From positions 124,001 through 188,000 of the forward strand of contig NZ_PVZB01000007.1 of the NCBI RefSeq assembly GCF_003002025.1: a stretch of DNA of 64,000 bases, in the 5' to 3' direction. Below are positions 57,801 through 64,000 of this stretch, in pieces (the stretch's first letter is position 1; each line of letters starts with the position of its first letter). The position numbers were made by a program, and so were the translations under genes. The notes beneath the pieces were generated by a model, which saw only the letters and a program-made list of their open reading frames with translations, was not told the DNA's origin and did not search any database. This DNA is from Paraburkholderia sp. BL25I1N1. Its GTDB lineage: Bacteria > Pseudomonadota > Gammaproteobacteria > Burkholderiales > Burkholderiaceae.

Positions 57801-59089
57801 TCGCCGAACAAGGCGCGCTGCGCCTGATGGAGCGCGTCGATTGCGATAGCGAGTATCAGGAAAACGCGGACGCGTGGCTCGAACGCATCATCGTGCGTAT
57901 CAAGGAAGAGGATGCCGCACTGTATGCCGTGCCGCCGGGCGGCATGATCAACGCGGTGGTGCCGGGCACGGTGGCGACCAAAACGCGGCCGGCCGCATCG
58001 CGGCTCGTCAGCAATCTGCGCCTGAACAAGCAGGGCGCGGCGAAAGACACGCGCTACTTTTCGCTGCGCACCGGCGACTCGGGACTTGAATACGAAGCAG
58101 GCGATGCGCTCGGCGTCTGGCCGAGCAACTGCCCGGAACTGGTCGACGAATTGATCGCGCTAAGCGGCGTGAGCGCGGACGCTGCGGTGAATGTAGCGGG
58201 CCTGGGCGAAATGCGTCTTGCCGATGCGCTCGGCAAGCACTACGAGATCGCGCGGCCGAGCCCCGATCTGCTCGCGTTCGTCGCCGCGCGCAGCAACAAC
58301 GGCACGCTGCGCGATCTGCTGTCGCCCGAGCGCAAGGCCGACCTCAAGCAGTGGTTGTGGGGCCAGCAGATCGCCGACGTGCTGCACGAATTTCCGCTGA
58401 GCCTCACGGCCGCCGAATTGACCGGCATGCTCAAGCGTTTGCAGCCGCGTCTCTATTCGATTGCGTCGAGCCCGAAAGCCCATGTGGGCGAAGTTCATCT
58501 GACGGTTGCCGCGGTGCGCTACAGCAATGGCCGCCGTCATCGCAAAGGCGTGTCGTCGACGTTTCTCGCCGACCGCGCGGGCGATGTGAACGTGCCTGTG
58601 TTCGTGCAGAAGTCCGCGCACTTTCGTCCTCCTCATGGTTCCGATACGCCGATGATCATGGTCGGTCCCGGCACCGGCGTTGCACCGTTTCGCGGCTTTC
58701 TGCACGAGCGGCGTGCGCGCGGCGATACGGGACGCAACTGGCTCTTCTTCGGCGAGCAGCACGCGGCCTCCGATTTCTACTATCGCGACGAACTCGAATC
58801 GATGCGCGATACCGGTGTGCTGACCCGGCTCGACGTCGCGTTCTCGCGCGACCAGGCGGACAAGGTCTATGTGCAGGACCGCATGCGCGAACAGGGTGCG
58901 CAATTGTGGTCGTGGCTCGAAGACGGTGCGCATTTCTACGTATGCGGCGACGCCAACCGGATGGCGAAAGATGTCGACGCGGCGCTCAAGGAAGTGGTAG
59001 CCCGTCACGGCGGCATGAGCGATGAAAAAGCTCTCGAATACGTGAACCGCCTGGCGCAGGAAAAGCGCTACGCACGCGACGTTTATTGA
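54878..59089 (+). CDS. nasA: Assimilatory nitrate reductase fused to CysJ-like diflavin reductase
   Basis: 1403 residues. N-terminal [4Fe-4S] motif CPYCGVGCGM at residue 8; molybdopterin domains to about 720 (NSRLCMASAGSGYKLSLG, NAMGGREMGYMGPG, GRLQHQWHTMTKTGKV); a linker with FTDQERTYLAGFVNGL near 790 as in CysJ; flavodoxin at about 867-1010 (LLWASQTGNTESLTEAYA); FAD-binding (RLYSIASSPKAHVGEVHLTV near 1190); NADPH-binding to the end (GPGTGVAPFRGFLHERRARG near 1265). One chain could pass electrons from NADPH through FAD, FMN and Fe-S to molybdenum and reduce nitrate to nitrite, feeding NirBD. Confidence 0.95.
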   Translation: MSSTNVKTVCPYCGVGCGMVLHVEDGQVVKISGDKEHPANFGRLCTKGQSAHVALRKSGRLEGAFVRHARGQDPAPLPMAQAISTTAARLRGLLDEHGPDALSFYVSGQMSIEAQYLVNKLAKGFVGTNNIESNSRLCMASAGSGYKLSLGADGPPGSYEDIDHADLFFVIGANMADCHPILFLRMMDRVKAGAKLIVVDPRRNTTAEKADLFMQIKPGTDLALLNGLLHLLHENGQTDAVFIAEATEGWDAMPAFLSDYTPENVAQITGLAVEDIREAARMIGTAKEWISCWTMGLNQSTHGTWHTNAICNLHLATGKICRRGSGPFSLTGQPNAMGGREMGYMGPGLPGQRSVLVEEDRAFIEDLWRIPKGTLKPQVGNGTIDMFARMAAGEIKACWIICTNPVASVANRQNVIDGLSAAQLVIAQDAFLDTETNRYADVLLPGALWAEAEGVMINSERNLTLMQKGIEPPGAALPDWQIIARVACEMGFADAFTYASAEEVFAEITRASNPKTGYDLRGASYRRLKETPLQWPLASDDSADRNPVRYLNDGVSQPLEERPDGSRPRLVFPTASGKAMFFARAYAAPAELPDREFPIVLNTGRLQHQWHTMTKTGKVAMLNRLNPGPFVEIHPEDAATLGIKAKDPVEIRSRRGRAVLPAVVTERVSAGQCFAPMHWNDVFGDDLCINAVTSDAIDPVSQQPELKFCAVALSPVAVERVEPFLNDDDVSLADASVAVAASAAPADTVSASAEDLDMPRIEALTSLLQLPPTPAPSFTDQERTYLAGFVNGLRSAEAQGIDRVPVLPGSAPLDTASRLYVDGLLAGLYSRSATVLDDALTTPHAAANAETLHASSGVRIVRARPKVTLLWASQTGNTESLTEAYATRLMESGFEIRTSCMADYQASTLAKAQYVLLMTSTFGDGDPPDNAQSLWTQLNGEGAPRLDGVRFAVLALGDRNYDQFCGHGRRLDERLAEQGALRLMERVDCDSEYQENADAWLERIIVRIKEEDAALYAVPPGGMINAVVPGTVATKTRPAASRLVSNLRLNKQGAAKDTRYFSLRTGDSGLEYEAGDALGVWPSNCPELVDELIALSGVSADAAVNVAGLGEMRLADALGKHYEIARPSPDLLAFVAARSNNGTLRDLLSPERKADLKQWLWGQQIADVLHEFPLSLTAAELTGMLKRLQPRLYSIASSPKAHVGEVHLTVAAVRYSNGRRHRKGVSSTFLADRAGDVNVPVFVQKSAHFRPPHGSDTPMIMVGPGTGVAPFRGFLHERRARGDTGRNWLFFGEQHAASDFYYRDELESMRDTGVLTRLDVAFSRDQADKVYVQDRMREQGAQLWSWLEDGAHFYVCGDANRMAKDVDAALKEVVARHGGMSDEKALEYVNRLAQEKRYARDVY

Positions 59090-59176
59090 TAGTCATGCGG
59101 TTTTCAGCGCAACGAGCGCGCTCGTGTTTCAAGGTTTCAAAGAGTACGCAGTACAGCTTCAAAACAAGGAACCGCA

Positions 59177-59192
59177 TGGCATGGAGGTTGCA
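59177..59192 (+). promoter_or_regulatory. Sigma54 promoter for nitrate transporter
   Basis: TGGCATGGAGGTTGCA is a full sigma54 match. Expected start near 59204. The roughly 85-base leader has no terminator and no A1/G4 hexaloop pair, unlike the nirB and cobA leaders. No clear NtrC dyad seen upstream. Confidence 0.85.
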
Positions 59193-59288
59193 TGTTTATG
59201 CCGGTTATCAACATGGTGATCATTCCGGTGCCTGGCGCATAGCGCGATCTGCTGGATAGTCGAAAAATCAGTTTTGTGAGGATATCTG

Positions 59289-60656
59289 ATGAAAAACGTG
59301 ATGAGCTCCCTAAAGAGTGGGGACTGGCGCGCGCTGGTGGCGTGTTTCCTCTATTTCGACACGGGCTTTACCGTGTGGGTCCTGTATGGACCGCTCGCAC
59401 CGTTCATCAGCAAGAGCATCGCGATGACGCCCGCGCAACAGGGTTTGCTGGTCGCGGTGCCGGTGCTGTCGGCCGCGATCCTGCGCGTGACGCTCGGTAA
59501 CCTGTATCAATCCGCGCATGGCAAGCGCATCGCGCTGATGGGCGTGCTGTTGTCGGCGGTGCCGACCATCGTGTTGCCGTTGATGCCGTCCGTGCCGTCG
59601 TACACGGTGCTGCTGGTGCTCGGCGTGTTCCTCGGCGTGGGCGGTGCGAGTTTCGCCGTGGCGCTGCCGATGGCGGGCAGCAACTATCCGCCGAAGGTGC
59701 AGGGCCTCGTGCTGGGCCTCGCCGCGGCGGGTAATATCGGCGCGGTGCTCGACGGCTTTCTGTTCCCGCAACTGGCGACGCACTACGGCTGGCAGATGGC
59801 CGCCGGCGGCGCTTTGCCGTTGCTCGCGATCGCCGCGATCACGCTGTATTTCTGGGCTAACGACTCCGGCGTGAAAACGGGCAGCGCGCTACGCGCATTC
59901 GGCAGCTTCGCGGTGACGCTGATCGGCTTGATCGTGCTGGTGCTGCTGGTCGAAGCGGGCATGTTCGGCTCGGGCAAAACAGGTGTGCTGCTGTTGCCGG
60001 TGATCGGCGCTCTGCTGGCGATTGCGGTGCTGCCCAAGCGTTATCGCGCAGTGCTGGCCGAGCGTGACACGTGGGCCATCATGCTGGTGTACAGCATTAC
60101 GTTCGGCGGATTCGTCGGCATGTCCTCGTATGTCACGCTGCTGCTGACCAACCTCTATCAGCTCTCGAAGATCGACGCCGGCCTCTTCATGGCGCTGCTC
60201 GCCGCGACTGGCGCGATGGTGCGTCCGCTCGGCGGTCTGATCGCCGACAAGGTGTCCGGCGTGCGCGCGCTGACCGTCCTGCTCGCGATCATCTCGTTGT
60301 GCGACTTCGTGTTCGCCGCGGTGATGCCGACCATGGCCGGCGGTATCGCGTTGCTGCTGTGCCTGTATGTGGCCTTCGGTCTGGGCAACGGCGCGACCTT
60401 CCAACTGGTGCCGCATCGCTGGGCTGGCCGCACGGGTCTGATGTCGGGCATTGTCGGCGCCGCGGGCGGCATCGGCGGATTCTATCTGCCTGTCGTGATG
60501 GGTATCGCGAAGGAAAGCACGGGCAGCTATCAGATGGGCTTCGCGACGTTCGGCGCGCTCGCGGCCTGCGCGTTCGTCGCAATCGTCGCGCTGCGCCGTC
60601 CGTGGATGGCGTGGTCGATGCACACCGGTGTGATGCACGCGCACGCAACGGAGTGA
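59289..60656 (+). CDS. Nitrate/nitrite transporter (NNP family, MFS)
   Basis: 455 residues, twelve membrane helices. The nitrate signature regions are recognisable in GVFLGVGGASFAVALPMAGSN near 115 and FGLGNGATFQLVPHRWAG near 370. It imports nitrate for the downstream reductases (NarK/NasA-type). Transcribed from its own sigma54 promoter 200 bp after nasA. GTGAGGATATCTG precedes the ATG. Confidence 0.92.
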   Translation: MKNVMSSLKSGDWRALVACFLYFDTGFTVWVLYGPLAPFISKSIAMTPAQQGLLVAVPVLSAAILRVTLGNLYQSAHGKRIALMGVLLSAVPTIVLPLMPSVPSYTVLLVLGVFLGVGGASFAVALPMAGSNYPPKVQGLVLGLAAAGNIGAVLDGFLFPQLATHYGWQMAAGGALPLLAIAAITLYFWANDSGVKTGSALRAFGSFAVTLIGLIVLVLLVEAGMFGSGKTGVLLLPVIGALLAIAVLPKRYRAVLAERDTWAIMLVYSITFGGFVGMSSYVTLLLTNLYQLSKIDAGLFMALLAATGAMVRPLGGLIADKVSGVRALTVLLAIISLCDFVFAAVMPTMAGGIALLLCLYVAFGLGNGATFQLVPHRWAGRTGLMSGIVGAAGGIGGFYLPVVMGIAKESTGSYQMGFATFGALAACAFVAIVALRRPWMAWSMHTGVMHAHATE

Positions 60657-60838
60657 TGCAGTAATGCAGCAACGCGCGCGATCCGACTGCCACGCTGACG
60701 CGGCGGTGCGGATCGTGCGTCGGGGCCAACAAAAATCAGTGGTGAGTGCGTTCGTGAAGAAAACGCAGGCGGGATGAGCCACGCAGTGCCGCGTTATTGT
60801 CGTATGCTTGGCGTTTTCCAAAACGTCGGGCAAATGTA

Positions 60839-61327
60839 ATGTATAACTGGTGGCACGCGGTGTGGGCAGCCGCCCGGGCAGAGTTCTCCGATCTCGGCAG
60901 CGCGGCCGACGTCACTCAGGTCCTGATGCGCCTCGGGCTGGCCTTGATACTCGGCGGCATACTGGGTTTCGAGCGTGAGATGTCACGGCGCGACGCCGGC
61001 ATGCGCACGCACATGATGGTGTCGGTCGGCGCGGCCTTGTTCGTGGTCGTGCCGCTGCAGGCCGGTTTTTCGCAGGACAACATGAGCCGGGTCTTGCAGG
61101 GACTCGTGTCCGGGGTCGGCTTTCTGGGCGCGGGCGCCATCATCAAGCTCAGCGCCGAGCGCGAGGTGCGCGGTCTGACGACGGCGGCAAGCTTGTGGCT
61201 CAGCGCGGGCGTCGGCGTGGCGGCGGGGCTCGGGCGCGAGGCCACGGCGATTCTCAGCGTGGCGATCGCGCTGGCCATTCTGTCGAGCGCGCGGCTGTTC
61301 AAGAGCGGGGAACAGGAAGAAAAATAA
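60839..61327 (+). CDS. MgtC/SapB-family membrane protein
   Basis: 162 residues with four to five helices. The family core is LALILGGILGFEREMSRRDAGMRTHMMVSVGAALFVVV near 35-70 and SGVGFLGAGAIIKLSAEREVRGLTTAASLWLSAGVGVAAG near 88-125. It lacks the C-terminal ACT-like domain of Salmonella MgtC. Members are linked to magnesium or phosphate homeostasis; specific role unknown. Isolated gene. Confidence 0.9.
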   Translation: MYNWWHAVWAAARAEFSDLGSAADVTQVLMRLGLALILGGILGFEREMSRRDAGMRTHMMVSVGAALFVVVPLQAGFSQDNMSRVLQGLVSGVGFLGAGAIIKLSAEREVRGLTTAASLWLSAGVGVAAGLGREATAILSVAIALAILSSARLFKSGEQEEK

Positions 61328-61385
61328 AGGCGCGGTGGGCGTATGAACCTACGAAAAACCAGCATGCAAAAATGCAGTCAAATAC

Positions 61386-61434
61386 TTGCATGTTGGCCGC
61401 GCGGCTTCTAATATGCAGCTCGCAACTACGTTGC
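61386..61434 (+). promoter_or_regulatory. Sigma70 promoter with ArsR operator
   Basis: TTGCAT (61386-61391), 17 bases, TAATAT (61409-61414), with a perfect GCAAC-TAC-GTTGC dyad at 61422-61434 covering the expected start point. The dyad placement fits repression by the ArsR protein encoded two genes downstream. Confidence 0.68.
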
Positions 61435-61455
61435 ATGGTCGACAGGAGGCTGCAT

Positions 61456-61917
61456 ATGAACACATCCACCGATCGCATCGAAAAACAGATTCTGCTGAAG
61501 GCGCCGCGCTCGCGGGTCTGGCGTGCATTGTCCAACGCCGAGGAATTCGGTAACTGGTTCGGCGTGAATCTCACCGGCAAAGAGTTCGTGGCCGGCCAGT
61601 CCGTGCAGGGCAACATTACCTATCCGGGCTACGAGTATCTGGTCATGGACGTGCATGTTGAACGCGTCGAGCCGGAGCATCACCTGTCCTGGCGCTGGCA
61701 TCCGGCCGCGGTCGATATCGAGGTGGACTATTCACCGGAGCCGACTACGCTGGTGGTGTTCGAGCTGACCGAGGTCGAGTCGGGCACCCTGTTGCGCGTG
61801 GTCGAGTCAGGCTTCGATCAACTTCCCCCCGGCCGCCGCGAAGAAGCGTTCCGTATGAATAGCGGCGGTTGGGAAGAGCAGATGACCAACATCGAACAGC
61901 ATGTCGCCAAGAGTTAA
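61456..61917 (+). CDS. SRPBCC (Aha1/START-like) protein
   Basis: 153 residues. IEKQILLKAPRSRVWRALSN at the N-terminus and GGWEEQMTNIEQHV at the C-terminus are typical of SRPBCC proteins that are paired with ArsR regulators. Predicted small hydrophobic ligand pocket; substrate unknown. AGGAGG six bases before the ATG. The end overlaps the arsR-like gene by 17 bases. Confidence 0.9.
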   Translation: MNTSTDRIEKQILLKAPRSRVWRALSNAEEFGNWFGVNLTGKEFVAGQSVQGNITYPGYEYLVMDVHVERVEPEHHLSWRWHPAAVDIEVDYSPEPTTLVVFELTEVESGTLLRVVESGFDQLPPGRREEAFRMNSGGWEEQMTNIEQHVAKS

Positions 61918-62266
61918 GAAGGCGTCTGGCGGAGCGGCTCTGAAGGCGGCGGCGCTGCGCAGTTCCGCGGCCATTTTCGCGGCGCTCGGCGACGAGACAC
62001 GTCTGCGTCTGGTCGCGGTATTGTGCGCGGGCAGCGCGATGTCGATCGCGCAACTCACTGCGGGAACGGACATCACGCGGCAGTCCGTCACGCAGCATTT
62101 GCAGGTGCTCGCCAACGCGGGGCTCGTGCGCGATGTGAAGGTGGGCCGTGAACGCTTGTGGGAATTCGAGCCCACCCAACTCGACGCAGCGCGCCGCGCG
62201 CTCGACGCGATCTCGCGGCAGTGGGATCACGCGTTGTCCAAGTTGAAGGCGGCGGTGGAGGACTGA
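61901..62266 (+). CDS. ArsR-family transcriptional regulator
   Basis: 121 residues, winged helix: FAALGDETRLRLVAVLCAG near residue 27, recognition helix region DITRQSVTQHLQVLANAGLV near 58, wing VKVGRERLWEF. No ArsB-type metal cysteine motif, so it is not a classical metal sensor. Overlaps the SRPBCC gene; such pairs are usually autoregulated. Confidence 0.9.
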   Translation: MSPRVKKASGGAALKAAALRSSAAIFAALGDETRLRLVAVLCAGSAMSIAQLTAGTDITRQSVTQHLQVLANAGLVRDVKVGRERLWEFEPTQLDAARRALDAISRQWDHALSKLKAAVED

Positions 62267-62277
62267 AAAACCGTCGC

Positions 62278-63435
62278 TTAAAACTTATGCCGCAGCGCCA
62301 GCCGAACGGCGACCTGCGTGCCCGTCGACGACGGTGCCTGCACACCGGGAATGAACGCGTTGTCGAGAATCGAGTGAGTCGAATCGCCCGCGACCTTTTG
62401 ATACTCGCCCTGCACATACACGTCGGTGCGCTTCGACAGGTTGTAATCCGCCATCAGGCCGACCGAGTGAATCTTCGGCTTCACGCTGCCTGACGACGCA
62501 TCGTAGTTTTCCATCGTGTACACGTACTGCGCGCCGACGAAGAACGCCGGCGTGAACTGGTATTTGCCGTTCACTTCGAAGTTCTGATACTTCAGCGTAT
62601 TCAACGTGACGCCCGGCGCGGCCAGCGGAATGCCGATATAGCCGTTGCCCGTCGGGTTCTTGTAGTTCGAGTTGGTGTAGGCAAAACCGGCCGTCGCCGA
62701 GCCGAACGTGTAGTTGATGCCGCCGCCGAACACCCCCATGCGTCCAGCGATAAAGCTCGCGTCGTTTGCGGTGATCGCGCCGGTCGAGCCCACGCCGGGA
62801 TTGTCCGCCTGCATATAGGCCGCCGCGACCAGCAGGCCGCCGTTCGCATACTGACCGCCGAAGCTATACGCGCGGTTGTTCGCGAAGTGGGTGTCGTTAC
62901 TGAAGGCGTAAGCGCCGCCGAACTGGAAGCCCGCCATCTCCGGGCTCGCGTATTTCACGCTGTTGCCGAGGCGGAACGAGTTGTCGGTGTTGTCGTTGTC
63001 GTACGGATGCGCGAACAGGTAGCCGGCCCAGTTGCCGTTGGCCGTGGTCTGCGCAAGGTAATCGACCACGGAATCGTACTGCCGCCCGAGCGTGACCGTG
63101 CCGAAGCGACCATCGCTCAGACCCACATACGCCTGACGCCCGAACATGCGGCCGCCCTGGGCGAGCCGTCCGGAACTCACGTCGAAACCGTTTTCGAGTT
63201 GAAACACGGCCTTCAGGCCGCCGCCCAGATCCTCCGAACCCTTCATGCCCCAGCGGCTGCCCTGCGCATAGCCGCTCGCCATTTCCCACACCGCGCCGTG
63301 CCCCGCGTTGTTGGTGTAGTTGATGCCTTCGTCGAGCACGCCGTACAGCGTGACGCTGCTTTGAGCGAAGGCCGGCGACGCCGCCAGCGAGGCGAGTGCG
63401 GCGAACGCGGCGGTCGCAATGCGGTTCTTTTTCAT
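62278..63435 (-). CDS. Outer-membrane general porin (OmpC-like, Burkholderia type)
   Basis: 385 residues. Signal peptide MKKNRIATAAFAALASLA ending near SPAFA/QSS; SVTLYGVLDEGINYTNN is the first strand of beta-proteobacterial 16-strand porins; the terminal LRHKF ends in the phenylalanine needed for outer-membrane assembly. Trimer pore for small solutes. GGAG six bases before ATG 63435; ATG 63438 and 63447 are in frame. Convergent with arsR, 11 bp apart, no terminator seen. Confidence 0.93.
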   Translation of the reverse strand: MKKNRIATAAFAALASLAASPAFAQSSVTLYGVLDEGINYTNNAGHGAVWEMASGYAQGSRWGMKGSEDLGGGLKAVFQLENGFDVSSGRLAQGGRMFGRQAYVGLSDGRFGTVTLGRQYDSVVDYLAQTTANGNWAGYLFAHPYDNDNTDNSFRLGNSVKYASPEMAGFQFGGAYAFSNDTHFANNRAYSFGGQYANGGLLVAAAYMQADNPGVGSTGAITANDASFIAGRMGVFGGGINYTFGSATAGFAYTNSNYKNPTGNGYIGIPLAAPGVTLNTLKYQNFEVNGKYQFTPAFFVGAQYVYTMENYDASSGSVKPKIHSVGLMADYNLSKRTDVYVQGEYQKVAGDSTHSILDNAFIPGVQAPSSTGTQVAVRLALRHKF

Positions 63436-63721
63436 CATGAGCTCCATACCTTGGTAGTGAGCGGACCGAATTCCCCGGACGAACCCGAAGGCGTTCGACG
63501 ACCGCTGCTTTTTGGCAAAGCCCGGATTCTGCTATTCGGGATGGGAATCGCGAATGAGGCACATCCCTGGATAAACGTGATTTTTTCGAATGTTTGTCCC
63601 GCGAATTATTCGCTTGTGGCGGGGCGGTGACCCAGAGAAAAATTCCGTTCATGCACCTTTGGCATGAAGGCCATAGCCGAGGGCAATGCGTTTTTCGCAC
63701 CATGCTTTTCAGGAGACGACC

Positions 63722-64000
63722 ATGCGACTCGATCGGAATTTTGCTAACGGCCAGTTCATCGAACCCGCGACCGACACCGCTAGCCGCGAGCTCATCGCCG
63801 TTTGCAATCCGGCCACCGAGGCCGTGATCGCCCATGTCGCCGGCGCCACCCAGGCCGAAGTCATCGCCGCGGTCGATGCCGCCGCGGTTGCGCAAAAGGG
63901 CTGGCGCAAGCTGCCGTCGGCCGAGCGCGCGGTCTATCTGCACAAACTCGCCGACGCGCTGACCGAATGCGCGCCCGCCATCGGCGCGGCGCTCGCGCTG
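63722..64000 (+). CDS. NAD-dependent aldehyde dehydrogenase, N-terminal part
   Basis: The first 93 residues, open to the right edge. FANGQFIEPATDT, then VCNPATEAVIAHVAGATQAE and GWRKLPSAERAVYLHKLADAL, match the N-terminal coenzyme domain of aldehyde dehydrogenases, closest in feel to AldA-type lactaldehyde/glycolaldehyde dehydrogenases. Catalytic cysteine is beyond the window. AGGAGA six bases before the ATG. Confidence 0.85.
   Translation, partial: MRLDRNFANGQFIEPATDTASRELIAVCNPATEAVIAHVAGATQAEVIAAVDAAAVAQKGWRKLPSAERAVYLHKLADALTECAPAIGAALAL

Overview
The window is GC-rich proteobacterial DNA. Gene content points to Burkholderia sensu lato, most likely a Paraburkholderia-type genome. The evidence is a cepacian exopolysaccharide (bce) locus with both published halves lying side by side, a Burkholderia-style OmpC-family porin, and a nitrate reductase fused to a diflavin reductase. 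No rRNA, tRNA, CRISPR array, phage or intact insertion sequence was seen. The taxonomic call is inference from gene content.

Layout. 1-4.9 kb is a housekeeping block: ygfZ (partial, minus), then mltG-tmk-holB-GNAT-tatD, the E. coli yceG-tmk-holB-ycfH order with one acetyltransferase inserted. 5-15.2 kb holds envelope and stress genes: an ankyrin protein, a Rap1a/Tai-like protein, an MscS channel, otsA, an AAA ATPase, a family-4 glycosyltransferase, a SYLF lipoprotein, a small membrane protein, a PsiF-repeat protein and a YciI-like protein. 15.8-17.0 kb encodes a protein with an IS402-type transposase N-terminal domain but no transposase catalytic domain.

17.2-45.4 kb is the cepacian locus: bceA (minus), bceB-K (plus, ended by a strong terminator at 32.5 kb), bceN-SGNH hydrolase-bceO (minus), a beta-propeller-like exported protein plus bceQ-bceR (plus), bceS (minus), a 47-aa membrane peptide, and bceT (plus). 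These supply sugar nucleotides (BceA, BceC, BceN, BceT), the lipid-linked first sugar (BceB), further transferases (BceG, H, J, K and two-domain BceR), acylation (BceO, BceS), flipping (BceQ), polymerisation (BceI), export (BceE) and its tyrosine kinase/phosphatase pair (BceF/BceD). Transferase domains total seven, matching the heptasaccharide repeat known for cepacian.

45.6-50.4 kb has malate synthase G, a GlcG-like protein, a MOSC protein, a stand-alone receiver protein and a GAF-domain relic. 50.4-60.7 kb is a nitrate/nitrite assimilation locus: cobA diverging from nirB-nirD-nasA(fused), then a nitrate transporter. The cobA/nirB gap is the most information-rich regulatory region here. It has two back-to-back sigma54 promoters, two tandem NtrC-like dyads between them and, in BOTH leaders, a two-hairpin ANTAR-type attenuator: every critical hexaloop begins AACG, and the second hairpin shares bases with an intrinsic terminator. 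The transporter has its own sigma54 promoter without an attenuator.

60.8-64 kb holds an MgtC-like protein, an SRPBCC/ArsR pair with a recognisable promoter-operator, a porin (minus) and the start of an aldehyde dehydrogenase gene (runs off the window).
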